DNA of 64,000 nucleotides from [Scytonema hofmanni] UTEX 2349 (GTDB lineage Bacteria; Cyanobacteriota; Cyanobacteriia; Cyanobacteriales; Nostocaceae). Position 1 is the stretch's first letter, and every line of letters begins with the position of its first letter. Positions 7,693-16,598 of this stretch are shown one piece after another. The notes under the pieces were generated by a model. The model saw only the letters and a program-made list of their open reading frames with translations, ran no database searches and had not been told where the DNA came from. The translations under genes were made by a program, and so were the position numbers. The stretch is from NCBI RefSeq assembly GCF_000582685.1, contig NZ_KK073768.1, positions 1,674,377 to 1,738,376 of the forward strand, given 5' to 3'.

Positions 7693-8871
7693 TTAAGAAT
7701 ACCACTCTAAAGGAACTTGGTCTAGATTGCTGGGAGTAGCGATCGTATCATTCATCTGCCAAATTGTATTATCGCCGGTTTGAGTATTGCGCCAGAAGAT
7801 GTCTGTCTTGCCATCACCGTTAAAATCGCCAATACTAGGACTCCAAACAGGGTCAAGTTTGGGCATAAAAGCAGAAGTATCAATGTTTGTACCATTCATC
7901 AGCCAAGCAGTATTTTCTCCTGTTACAGAATTGCGCCAAAAAATGTCAGTCTTGCCATCGCCGTTAAAATCGCCAATGCTAGGATTCCAGTTAGCATCAA
8001 GTGTTGTTAGAGTACCTTCATTGATCAGGATGCCATTCATCGTCCAAACTTTGTTTTCTCCAGTTTGAGCATTCCGCCACAAGATGTCAGTATTAGAATC
8101 GCCGTTGAAATCTCCAAGGGTATAATTCCAGGATGGGTCGAGTTGGGATAAAGAATACTCACTTTCTTTGGTACCATCCATAAACCAAACTTTGTTTTCA
8201 CCAGTTAGATTATTACGCCAAAAGACATCAGTCTTGCGATCGCCATTAAAATCTACAACACTACGAGTCCAGTTAGCATCAGATGTCGGTAGAAAAGCCG
8301 CAGTGGTAACTGTTGTTCCATCCATTATCCAAGCAGCATTTTCACCAGTTTGAGCATTACGCCATAATATATCTGTTTTGCCATCTCCATTAAAATCGCC
8401 AATATCACTATTCCAGGATGGGTCAACTTGCAACACAGAAGTATTAGAGGCAATTTTTGTGCCATCCATTAACCAAATAGCATTGTCACCAGTTTGACTA
8501 TTACGCCATAAAATATCACTCTTCCCATCAGCGTTGAAATCAGCAATCTTAAAATTCCAGGCTGAGTCAAGTTGATCTAAACTACTCGTTTCCGCAATTC
8601 TTGTGCCATCCATCAGCCAAATGGCGGTTTCACCAGTTTGAGAGTTGCGCCAGAATTTATCTGTCTTACCATCACCGTTGAAATCGGCAAGAATTGCCGG
8701 ACTGTTGAAAATAGTATTCGGATTTTCTGTTACTTGTGCTGAATCTGAGGATTTACCCAAACCTAAAATATTATTTAAATTCAGGTTTTCTCCCAAATCT
8801 TTTAGCGATTCAAATGACTTCAATGCACTATCTGTAGAGATAATTAAGGAATTTTTAGATTCAAACATCAA
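7693..8871 (-). CDS. FG-GAP/VCBS repeat protein, seven-bladed beta-propeller (copy A)
   Basis: A 392-residue protein. After about 65 residues of low-complexity leader come seven repeats of roughly 46-49 residues, each built as xxxDFNGDGKTDxxWRNxxTG(E/D)NxxWxMxG. The DFNGDGKTD cores are EF-hand-like calcium-binding loops of FG-GAP repeats. Seven such units fit a closed seven-bladed propeller. Blade 4 (DFNGDRKTD) and blade 5 (DFNGDSNTD) are variant. No Sec signal peptide or membrane anchor is seen, so secretion, if any, would need another route. A paralogue (9093-10253) lies directly upstream on the same strand with the same seven-unit order. The role is unknown; family members are often surface or secreted adhesive proteins. 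Confidence 0.88.
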   Translation of the reverse strand: MMFESKNSLIISTDSALKSFESLKDLGENLNLNNILGLGKSSDSAQVTENPNTIFNSPAILADFNGDGKTDKFWRNSQTGETAIWLMDGTRIAETSSLDQLDSAWNFKIADFNADGKSDILWRNSQTGDNAIWLMDGTKIASNTSVLQVDPSWNSDIGDFNGDGKTDILWRNAQTGENAAWIMDGTTVTTAAFLPTSDANWTRSVVDFNGDRKTDVFWRNNLTGENKVWFMDGTKESEYSLSQLDPSWNYTLGDFNGDSNTDILWRNAQTGENKVWTMNGILINEGTLTTLDANWNPSIGDFNGDGKTDIFWRNSVTGENTAWLMNGTNIDTSAFMPKLDPVWSPSIGDFNGDGKTDIFWRNTQTGDNTIWQMNDTIATPSNLDQVPLEWYS

Positions 8872-9000
8872 TTTTGTATTTCACTAATTGTCCTAACTAT
8901 TTTTAACTGTTTATTTTTGAAGTTTCTGTTAATTTATGACATCCAATATTTTGATTTTGTTAAACTGTATGCCATTTTTATATTTTTTATATGGTAAAAA

Positions 9001-9040
9001 AATATGACTTGTGTATCCACATAGATATACAAGTCATATT
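9001..9040 (-). terminator. Rho-independent terminator after FG-GAP copy B
   Basis: AATATGACTTGTGTAT (9001-9016) pairs with ATATACAAGTCATATT (9025-9040), one G-U wobble, 8-nt loop. Read on the minus strand the stem is followed by a U run (complement of GGTAAAAA just below 9001). It is placed some 50 nt after the stop codon of the 9093-10253 gene. Confidence 0.65.
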
Positions 9041-9092
9041 AGATCGTAGTAAGGACTTCAGTCCTTAATTTAAGCCTTAAAACGCTTACGAA

Positions 9093-10253
9093 TTAGAAGG
9101 TATACCACTCAGGAGAAAGTGCATCCGTAGGAGTTTCAGTTGCATTCGTTCCATCCATTGTCCAAATGGTGTTGTCACCGGTTTGGTAATTGCGCCAGAA
9201 CACGTCACTCTTGCCATCGCCGTTGTAATCGCCAATGCTAGCTACTGAAGAGGGATTAGATTGCCCTAGAACAGCTTCGCTGCTTACTGTGGTGCCATCC
9301 ATCAACCAAACAGTGTTCTCACCAGTTTGAGTGTTGTGCCACAAGACATCAGTCTTACCATCGCCGTTGAAATCGCCAATGCTAGATTGCCAGTTGGCAT
9401 CAAGAGTTGTTAAAGCACCCTCATTAACGAGGACGCCATTCATCGTCCAAACTTTATTTTCTCCAGTTTGACCATTGCGCCACAAGATGTCAGTCTTAAA
9501 GTCACCGTTGAAATCACCAAGGGTAGCAGTCCAGGCTGCATCCTGGGATTGAAGATCAAACGGAGTGGCTTGGGTGCCATCCATAAACCAAACTTTGTTT
9601 TCTCCGGTTGTCGTGTTACGCAAGAAGATATCGCTCTTACCGTTGCCATCAAAATCAACAATGGTAGGAGTGAACGCTGGGTCTGAGTTATCTAAAGCAG
9701 TAGAAGAAGTGACTGTTGAACCATCCATCAGCCAAACGGTATTTTCACCAGTTTGGGCATTGTGCCATAAGATATCGGTTTTGCGATCGCCATTAAAATC
9801 GCCAATGCTAGAAGTCAACGCTGGGTCAACCCTTTCTAAAGAAGCTGAACTAGCAACTGTTGTCCCATCCATTAGCGCTAGAACATTGTCACCCGTCGTC
9901 TTGTTGTGTAGCAAAAAGTCGGTTTTACCATCGCCATTGAAATCGGCAATGTCAAAAGTCCATGAGGATATGTCATAAGTCCCCAGAGAACCCTTTTCGG
10001 TAACTGTTGAACCATCCATCAGCCAAACCTGAGTCTCACCGGTGGCACTATTAACCCAGACTTTATCCGCTTTACCATCACCGTTGAAATCAGGAACAAT
10101 CGCTGCACTGGTTAAGTAAGGATTAGGATTGGGATTTGCTGTTGCCAACGGTGATTCTGAGGCTTGCGACTGGTAAGAAGAAGTATCTAAAGGATTTTTG
10201 CTCGAAGTATTTGAAGTTATGTCTGTTGTTAATGCACTAGAGTAATCAGGCAT
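9093..10253 (-). CDS. FG-GAP/VCBS repeat protein, seven-bladed beta-propeller (copy B)
   Basis: A 386-residue paralogue of the downstream gene at 7693-8871. A Ser/Thr/Asn-rich leader of about 65 residues (SSALTTDITSNTSSKNP...) is followed by seven FG-GAP units with DFNGDGKTD-type calcium loops. Blade 4 uses DFDGNGKSD, blade 7 DYNGDGKSD. The lexical order of blades (KVWFMDG in blade 4, KVWTMNG in blade 5) is the same as in copy A, showing that the whole gene was duplicated rather than individual blades. No signal peptide is evident. A terminator-like hairpin at 9001-9040 separates the two, so they are probably separate transcription units. The function is unassigned. Confidence 0.88.
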   Translation of the reverse strand: MPDYSSALTTDITSNTSSKNPLDTSSYQSQASESPLATANPNPNPYLTSAAIVPDFNGDGKADKVWVNSATGETQVWLMDGSTVTEKGSLGTYDISSWTFDIADFNGDGKTDFLLHNKTTGDNVLALMDGTTVASSASLERVDPALTSSIGDFNGDRKTDILWHNAQTGENTVWLMDGSTVTSSTALDNSDPAFTPTIVDFDGNGKSDIFLRNTTTGENKVWFMDGTQATPFDLQSQDAAWTATLGDFNGDFKTDILWRNGQTGENKVWTMNGVLVNEGALTTLDANWQSSIGDFNGDGKTDVLWHNTQTGENTVWLMDGTTVSSEAVLGQSNPSSVASIGDYNGDGKSDVFWRNYQTGDNTIWTMDGTNATETPTDALSPEWYTF

Positions 10254-10957
10254 GTTGTTTGTTTATCACGCAGTTTCATAAAGTTTTAGCTGCTTTCTTG
10301 AAGTTAATTCAAGTGTTATTTAAACACTTTTCTGGTTGTTTAATGTTTTCTTTCCAAGTGTCATGATTCGTCGATTTAACACTATTCTATATGGAGTAAA
10401 TTTTTCGTACAATCTGAACTTTTTGTTAATTCAAGTTTGTTAAATACTTATCAAAAAACCTTTATCTTCTACGTTCGTATTAGATATAGGATTCCTATTT
10501 GATTTTTGAACAAAATTAGGTATCGTAGGGTGCGTGATTGTTGAAATCCGTAACGCACCATCTCTGATATCATGTCCGTTTAATTAACACTAATAAAAAT
10601 ATCGCAACCGTCGTAGAGACGTTCCGTCGGGCTGGTTAGTTTATCCAATTCTCTCTGGGTTAGCAGTTTGTGACTTAGAAGTAAGATAAGCGCCCGATAG
10701 AAGTCCCCTGAGTAAACACAACTTCGTAATCTGGTTCTGGGTTGGTTCTCACGCAGAATACGATATGCTGCTTGATCAATTGTAGAAACGCCAGCTAACA
10801 ACCGTGTTGCAGCAACCTTCTAAGTACTTCGGTTCTTAAACCTTGACATTGGTAGCGATCGCTTGACTTTTAAGACAGTCGCACAAAGAGCGATGTCTAC
10901 GACGGGCTACGCCTACGCACTTGTCTGTGAAGTACATAGAGCTAGATTCCAAAATTT
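10254..10957. other. Repeat-rich spacer with one doubtful small ORF (10580-10801, minus)
   Basis: The part nearest copy B (10254-10500) is AT-rich and probably holds its promoter. A minus-strand ORF of 73 residues (10580-10801) begins MLAGVSTIDQAAYRILREN, but its C-terminus is encoded by a dispersed GTAGAGACGTTCCG repeat, so it is at best a truncated remnant. Another dispersed repeat (GATGTCTACGACGGGCTACG, near 10892) and a HIP1 octamer follow. No convincing gene is seen. Confidence 0.4.
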
Positions 10958-11128
10958 ATGTTTGATTTTACACATAAGTTTAACAGACAAAATTTGCGAT
11001 CGCTAACTAACATACAAATTCAGCTTCATTTGTACCCCTGTCAATTTGCTAGGAATTTATGTAAAGCTGTACTAAGTTTCACTTTGCCCACGTACTTAGG
11101 GACTCCTAATTTGAGTTATCAAGTAACC

Positions 11129-12439
11129 ATGCAAGCAGAATATCGGCAGCGTCGCGAACAGTTGATGGCAAAAATTGGCAATGGCACTGGGATATTTCGC
11201 AGTGCGCCTGCTTCAGTCATGCATAATGATGTAGAATATGCTTATCGGCAAGATAGCAATTTTTTCTATCTGACTGGTTTTAACGAAGCGGAAGCGGTAG
11301 CAGTTTTAGCACCCCATCACGCAGAACACCGCTTTATATTGTTTGTGCAACCGAAGGATAGAGAAAAGGAAGTTTGGAGTGGTTATCGTTGCGGAGTGGA
11401 TGCAGCGAAAGAGATTTATGGTGCGGATGAAGCTTACCCCATCGCAGAATTGGATGAAAAATTGCCGCAGTATTTAGAAAAAGCCGATCGCCTTTATTAT
11501 CATTTCGGACGCGATCGCTCTTTCAATGATACCATTCTCAAACATTACCAAAGCTTACTACGCACTTATCCCAAACGCGGTACAGGACCAATTGCCATTG
11601 AAGATACTTGCACAATCTTAAACAGCATGAGATTGGTAAAAAGTCAATCTGAGTTGGAATTAATGCGAAAAGCTGCCGATATTGCCGTTGACGCACACAA
11701 TTACGCAATGGCATTTAGTCAACCTGGTCGTTATGAGTATGAAATTCAAGCAGAAATCGAATACATTTTCCGAAAACAGGGTGCGATGGGACCTGCGTAT
11801 CCTTCAATTGTCGCTTCTGGTGTGAATGCTTGCGTGCTGCATTATATCGAAAATCATCGGCAGATGCAAGATAACGAATTGCTGCTGATTGATGCTGGTT
11901 GTACGTATGATTATTACAATTCGGATATTACGCGGACATTTCCGGTAGGTGGAAAATTTACCCCAGAACAAAAGACACTGTATGAACTTGTTTTAGAAGC
12001 GCAGAAACAAGCGATCGCGCAAGTGCAACCGGGCAACCCCTACAAATTAATTCATGATACAGCAGTGCGCGTCCTCACCGAAGGCTTAGTTGAACTCGGT
12101 ATTCTTAAAGGTGAAATCGACAAGTTAATCGAAGAAGAAAAATACAAACCTTATTATATGCACCGCACCGGTCATTGGTTAGGTTTAGATGTGCATGATG
12201 TAGGTGTTTACCAACATGGTGACGATAAACCGCAGATATTACAACCAGGTCAAGTGCTGACAGTAGAACCAGGACTTTATATTGTGCCAGATACCAAACT
12301 GGCAGAAGACCAACCAGAAACAAACCCCCGTTGGGTTGGTATTGGTATCCGCATTGAGGATGATGTCTTAGTTACACCTACAGGACATGAAGTGTTGACT
12401 GCGGGAGTTCCCAAAGCTGTAGACGAAATAGAAAGATAA
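11129..12439 (+). CDS. pepP: Aminopeptidase P family Xaa-Pro aminopeptidase (M24B)
   Basis: A 436-residue metallopeptidase that removes N-terminal residues preceding proline; cytoplasmic. An N-terminal AMP_N domain (QAEYRQRREQL, then EYAYRQDSNFFYLTGF) is followed by a pita-bread M24 domain. Metal ligands are visible: the Asp pair in DAGCTYDYYNSDITRTFP, the His in HRTGHWLGLDVHDVG, and the Glu residues in VEPGLYI and GIRIEDD. The ORF extends upstream to 10958, but the extra 57 residues are unlike the family, while the ATG at 11129 gives the normal PepP length and N-terminus, so I chose it. It is monocistronic, with a repeat-rich spacer on both sides. Confidence 0.93.
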   Translation: MQAEYRQRREQLMAKIGNGTGIFRSAPASVMHNDVEYAYRQDSNFFYLTGFNEAEAVAVLAPHHAEHRFILFVQPKDREKEVWSGYRCGVDAAKEIYGADEAYPIAELDEKLPQYLEKADRLYYHFGRDRSFNDTILKHYQSLLRTYPKRGTGPIAIEDTCTILNSMRLVKSQSELELMRKAADIAVDAHNYAMAFSQPGRYEYEIQAEIEYIFRKQGAMGPAYPSIVASGVNACVLHYIENHRQMQDNELLLIDAGCTYDYYNSDITRTFPVGGKFTPEQKTLYELVLEAQKQAIAQVQPGNPYKLIHDTAVRVLTEGLVELGILKGEIDKLIEEEKYKPYYMHRTGHWLGLDVHDVGVYQHGDDKPQILQPGQVLTVEPGLYIVPDTKLAEDQPETNPRWVGIGIRIEDDVLVTPTGHEVLTAGVPKAVDEIER

Positions 12440-12529
12440 AAAATAGGGATGGTGTGTACCATCCGCAACATCATCTCAGTACTTATTTAGACATAGGCGA
12501 AAAATAATGTAGAGACGTAGCACTTGGTA

Positions 12530-12882
12530 GTCTTTTGACACTCACCGACCTAAAGGTGCGATGATTCTTGTTTCGTCCGTCCTCCCTAGACACCTAAGCA
12601 CAAAACCTAAATATCCCCGTTTGGATACGTCCACAAACATACACGGATAAGCCACTCCCTTGCGGGGGTTCCCCCCGTTGTGGGAAGTGGCGCTGCCCGA
12701 CCGCGTTTGAAATGATTACCGTGATTCTTTTTCCTCTTTCCTACACTATGTCGCACGTAGCTGATCATTGTAGTCGGGGAGTACCCAATCTTGGCTATCT
12801 AGGCGTATTATCGCATTGCCAACTTTATTATAGCACAAAACCGGTACTAAAGGACGGGGCTTTAAACCCAATTTTTCGGTAA
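12530..12882 (+). mobile_element. Non-autonomous IS200/IS605-like element (MITE)
   Basis: About 350 bp with no ORF of note. The left side holds a small hairpin (ACCGACCTAAAGGTGCG, 12544-12560). The middle has a strong hairpin, CCACTCCC...GGGAAGTGG (about 12652-12688), enclosing a GGGGG/CCCCC stem. The right side ends ACGGGGCTTTAAACCCAATT followed by TTTCGGTAA (to 12882), the same end as at 221 and, inverted, at 41459. It appears to interrupt a dispersed repeat: GTAGAGACGTAGCACT lies just left, and the usual repeat tail (GGGTTTTGGATAACACATAT) just right. The family assignment is inferred. Confidence 0.45.
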
Positions 12883-13054
12883 GGGTTTTGGATAACACAT
12901 ATTTAAATTCGGTCAATGTCTATGCCTTGTGTATCAAAGTAAAAACATAATTTCCGGATAAATCTCTTGTATATTGCCATCTTTATGAAAATTTAACATA
13001 TACTTCATGAAGTTTATATAATTCGGTTGCAAATTAATGTAACATGCTTAGACA

Positions 13055-13145
13055 GGACTTACGCATGGACTAGGTATTTCCGTCATTGCGAGGCGAGAAA
13101 GTAATCTCAAAGTCTTATTTTTTCGCTCATGAGTACGTAAGTCTT
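13055..13145. mobile_element. Small MITE-like element with imperfect terminal inverted repeats
   Basis: GGACTTACGCATG (13055-13067) is imperfectly inverted as CATGAGTACGTAAGTCT (about 13128-13144). The roughly 90-bp stretch lies just upstream of the wecG-like gene and has no coding content. No clear target duplication was identified. Confidence 0.3.
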
Positions 13146-13208
13146 ATTAGGTGTGCATGAATGTTTCTACCGAATCGATGCCAGGTTTAAAAAATCAAAT
13201 AGCATCTT

Positions 13209-14135
13209 ATGACACAATTGGTAAGTAAATTATTCCGTGGAATAAGGTTTTTTCCTTACTCAAGCCCACGTAATTTTCACAATGTCAAAGTTAAATCTGC
13301 AACAACACAGAACAAAGCAATAAATACTAGTACTGTAAATAAAAGACCAGTTTTTACAGTGTATTTGTTGGAACGGCGAATAAATTGTATGACTATCCCT
13401 TCAATTGTGGAGGCAGTTCAGAAGGCATGTATCGAAGGCAAGAAAATAACTGTAGCGAATTACAATATCCACAGCTTTAACTTATCGATGCAATTGCCGT
13501 GGTATTACGATTTTTTGCAAAGTGTAGAAATTGCCAACTGTGACAGCGTGGGAATATTAAAGGCGATCGCTTATATGGGGTTAGATTTACCCTTAGATTA
13601 CCGAGCGTCGTACACATTGTTAATGCCCAAAATCTTGGAAAGTTGCAACCAAAATAGGTTTACAGTCTTTTTTCTCGGAGCAAAACCTGAATATTTACAA
13701 ACTGCCCTTGAGCGCTTGAAACTAAAGTATCCGAATGTTTGTTTTGCTGGGCATCACGGATATTTTGACAAAGAAGATCCAGAGGCAAATCAAGCTGTAA
13801 TTGAGCAAATTAATCAAGCAAAGCCGAATATTTTGGTTGTAGGTATGGGAATGCCAATTCAAGAATATTGGATACAAAAGCATAGCAATAGCTTGCAGGT
13901 TAATGCCATCATGCTTGGTGGAGCGATTATCGATCGCATGGCTGGAGTAGTCTCTGATTGTCCGCATTTTATATCTAATATGGGTTTTGAGTGGCTCTAT
14001 CGTCTCTGTCGCGAACCAAAACGTCTAGCAGCTCGCTATTTGCTAGGAAATCCAGCTTTTGCATTACACATTGCTTTAGCAATGTCTAATGCATCACAAC
14101 TACGAGTAGAACTCATACCAGGTATAGATAGATAA
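13209..14135 (+). CDS. WecG/TagA/CpsF family glycosyltransferase (GT26)
   Basis: A 308-residue glycosyltransferase expected to add a sugar (N-acetylmannosaminuronate-type transfer in WecG/TagA) to an undecaprenyl-linked intermediate on the inner face of the membrane. The GT26 core starts near residue 46 (VYLLERRINCMTIPSIVEAV) and includes ANYNIHSFNLS, CDSVGILKAI, VFFLGAKPEYLQ, VVGMGMPIQEYWI, and GGAIIDRMAGVVSDCP with a C-terminal GFEWLYRLCREPKRLAARYL. About 45 N-terminal residues are not conserved in the family. It heads the exopolysaccharide cluster but is separated from the next gene by 533 bp, so it may have its own transcript. Confidence 0.9.
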   Translation: MTQLVSKLFRGIRFFPYSSPRNFHNVKVKSATTQNKAINTSTVNKRPVFTVYLLERRINCMTIPSIVEAVQKACIEGKKITVANYNIHSFNLSMQLPWYYDFLQSVEIANCDSVGILKAIAYMGLDLPLDYRASYTLLMPKILESCNQNRFTVFFLGAKPEYLQTALERLKLKYPNVCFAGHHGYFDKEDPEANQAVIEQINQAKPNILVVGMGMPIQEYWIQKHSNSLQVNAIMLGGAIIDRMAGVVSDCPHFISNMGFEWLYRLCREPKRLAARYLLGNPAFALHIALAMSNASQLRVELIPGIDR

Positions 14136-14668
14136 TTCGAGCTTTGAAGATAATATTCATTTCATTGATTCAGCGCTGCACTACATCATCCAATTAGCAT
14201 TGATTTGACTAAATGTGTGTATGTCAAGAAGAAAACATGATTTCTAAGTGAATAACTCCCAGAGAGATATCTTGATTTGTAGAGTATTAACTGTAGCAAG
14301 AACTTGGAAGATTTTCTCTCCAACTTTTAGGGCTAGTGTTCAGTGTTTCAGTGTTTCATTGTTTAGCTAGGCTTTATCACTCATCAAAGGACATAACCCG
14401 CGTTATTTAAAAAAAACTCATGCATCAATGATGCAAAATTTGTTCGCTTATCACTAATTAGGGTGCATTTAAAAAAGCGAAGGAAGTGAAAAATAAGTAT
14501 TTCGCAGTTGCTCTTGCGGAGCTTCTATGTAAACATCCTTTCACTTGCTTAAATGTCAATTTAATTGTTAATAGATGACATAAAAAGACGAAATTAAATG
14601 AAAAATAGAAAAAATAATATTTTCTTCCTTTAACCCTCTTTAAAAACAAAAGCGGAGTAGGCAAAATC
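14136..14668. other. AT-rich spacer in the EPS cluster, no gene seen
   Basis: A 533-bp AT-rich region. It holds a short tandem run (GTGTTTCA repeats near 14338-14360), a small hairpin TGCATCAATGATGCA (near 14422), and a spurious minus ORF at 14458-14670. It probably contains the promoter of the GT14 gene, which has a GGAG ribosome site at about 14653. Confidence 0.5.
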
Positions 14669-15607
14669 ATGAAAATTTGTTACTTAATACAGAGTCATAT
14701 AAATCCTGAGCAAATTTATCGATTAATTGATATTATTAAAAAATCCAGTCCTGAGGCTGAAGTTATTGTTAATCATAATTTTTCTGGTTGTGAATTAGAT
14801 GTGACAAATTTACACAAATCTGGCGTTCAAGTATTAACAGGTAAGGGTGGACGTGGTGATTTTGTGGTACTCCAATCTTATCTGGATGCGATAAATTGGT
14901 TGATTGATAACCAAATTAACTATGATTGGTTAATTTACCTTTCTGGTCAAGATTATCCCATCAAACCAATATCAAATATTGAGAATTTTTTAGCAGAAAC
15001 TAATTATGATGGGTTTATAGAATATTTTCATATTTTTTCACCCGAAAGCCATTGGAGTATCAAAGAGGCTACAAGCCGTTATTTATTTAGATATAAGAAA
15101 ATTAATTACCTGAAAAAATTACCAAATTGGGTCAAGGGATTACTTACACCAGTAAAAATAATAAATTACTTACAGCCTTTTGTCAGAATAAATTTGGCAT
15201 ATGACATGTTAGGTATGAGAGCATCATCATTATTGAGTGAAGACTTGGTTTTGTATGGTGGTTCTTTATTTACTACTTTATCCAGAAAATGTGTAGAATA
15301 TTTGCACCAATTTTGTCAAAGCCATCCAGAAGTAGTTGAATATTACAAAGGAGTATGCGTACCAGATGAATCTTTTCTCCAAACAATATTAGTTAATAGT
15401 GGATTATTCAATTTATGTAATGATAATAAGCGCTACTATGATTTTTCTCAAACTCGTAATGGGCATCCCGCAACTTTAACAACAAATGATTATAATGCAA
15501 TCATGCAAAGCGAGGCTCACTTTGCCAGAAAAATCGACATATGTAAAGACAGTAGTATTTTAGATATTTTAGATCAGGAAATTGTAAAAATTGTATTTGA
15601 TAGCTAA
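14669..15607 (+). CDS. Core-2/I-branching beta-1,6-N-acetylglucosaminyltransferase-like protein (GT14)
   Basis: A 312-residue protein with the GT14 (Branch) signature: an N-terminal KICYLIQSH strand, then DWLIYLSGQDYPIKP (SGQDYP is the characteristic word), FIEYFHIFSPESHW, and a late VPDESFLQTIL containing the catalytic-type DE. No transmembrane anchor is evident, unlike eukaryotic members. It probably adds a branch sugar to the repeat unit of the exopolysaccharide. It is the first of a tight run: 19 nt separate it from the GT2 gene. Its codon content is markedly more AT-rich than the GT2 gene that follows, which could mean separate acquisition. Confidence 0.85.
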   Translation: MKICYLIQSHINPEQIYRLIDIIKKSSPEAEVIVNHNFSGCELDVTNLHKSGVQVLTGKGGRGDFVVLQSYLDAINWLIDNQINYDWLIYLSGQDYPIKPISNIENFLAETNYDGFIEYFHIFSPESHWSIKEATSRYLFRYKKINYLKKLPNWVKGLLTPVKIINYLQPFVRINLAYDMLGMRASSLLSEDLVLYGGSLFTTLSRKCVEYLHQFCQSHPEVVEYYKGVCVPDESFLQTILVNSGLFNLCNDNKRYYDFSQTRNGHPATLTTNDYNAIMQSEAHFARKIDICKDSSILDILDQEIVKIVFDS

Positions 15608-15626
15608 TTGTTGAAGGATATTAATA

Positions 15627-16595
15627 ATGCTTGCGACACCAAAGGTTAGTGTTGTAGTCCCCGCTTATAATGTTAGCGGCTACATTCAAGAAACGCTGAT
15701 TTCAATCTTATTGCAAACTTTTTCAAACTTTGAAGTATTGGTAGTTGATGACGGTTCTAGTGATGATACCGCAGGGATAGTGGAAAAATTTGAAGAGCGA
15801 GATTCACGCTTTCAGTTATTGCAGAAATCAAACGGGGGTTTGTCATCAGCACGCAACTATGGCATCCGTCATGCACGGGGTGAATATATTGCCTTGCTGG
15901 ATGGTGATGATATTTACCACAAAGATAAATTAGCAACTCATGTCGCTCGATTAGATAGGGATGCTGATGTTGGAGTAGTTTATAGTGCCTCCCAGACAAT
16001 TCGTGACGATGGACGACCAACATTTATTAGCTTGAGTGGCAAACCAATACATTCAAATCCGATGTTGGCTTTGTTGTGCAAAAATTTCGTTGGTCACGGT
16101 TCTAATGGAGTGTTTCGTCGATGTTTAGTGGATGAGGTTGGGGAGTTTGATGAAGACTTATGCAGTTGGGAAGATGTCGATTTTTGGTTGCGGATAGCGG
16201 CAACGCAAAAGTGGCGTTTTTATCGAGAGAAGCGTATTTTATGCTACTATCGGGTTCGTCCTTCTGGACTGTCTTTTAATGTCGTGCAAATGCGGATTTG
16301 TGGTGAACAGGTAATTCAGGGTGCTAAAGAGCGATCGCCAGAATTGATAGAACCAATGTTACCAACAGCTTATGCTTATATGTACCGCTATTTGGCGCGG
16401 TTGTGCCTTCAAGGTGGTGATATAGAAACAGCGCGTGATTTTATTGACCAAGCTTTGATTTGCGACAAGTCAATTTTTTATCGGGATATGCGATCGCTCC
16501 TCACTCTAATATCTGTGCGTTTGTCACGAATTGCAAAACTAGCGATCGGACGTACTCTTGGTTCTGCAAAGTATGCTAAAAAATATCAAGGCTGA
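15627..16595 (+). CDS. Family 2 glycosyltransferase
   Basis: A 322-residue GT-A fold enzyme. The N-terminus KVSVVVPAYNVSGYIQETL, the VLVVDDGSSDDTAGIV nucleotide-binding strand, the LLDGDDIY DxD-type motif (about residue 90) and a downstream SWEDVDFWLRIA (ED catalytic-base motif) are all diagnostic. It transfers a nucleotide-activated sugar to a lipid-linked acceptor in the cytoplasm. No transmembrane segment is seen. The stop codon is 3 nt before the start of the flippase gene, so the two are likely to be translated together. Confidence 0.92.
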   Translation: MLATPKVSVVVPAYNVSGYIQETLISILLQTFSNFEVLVVDDGSSDDTAGIVEKFEERDSRFQLLQKSNGGLSSARNYGIRHARGEYIALLDGDDIYHKDKLATHVARLDRDADVGVVYSASQTIRDDGRPTFISLSGKPIHSNPMLALLCKNFVGHGSNGVFRRCLVDEVGEFDEDLCSWEDVDFWLRIAATQKWRFYREKRILCYYRVRPSGLSFNVVQMRICGEQVIQGAKERSPELIEPMLPTAYAYMYRYLARLCLQGGDIETARDFIDQALICDKSIFYRDMRSLLTLISVRLSRIAKLAIGRTLGSAKYAKKYQG

Positions 16596-16598
16596 AGC

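Noticed and set aside
7780..9978. Plus-strand ORFs over the FG-GAP genes
   Set aside because: Antisense reflections of the repeated minus-strand coding sequence.
10958..11128. N-terminal extension of pepP
   Set aside because: 57 residues with no similarity to PepP; the ATG at 11129 gives the normal length.
14458..14670. 70-residue minus ORF in the EPS spacer
   Set aside because: AT-rich, Phe-rich product with no motif; overlaps the GT14 start.
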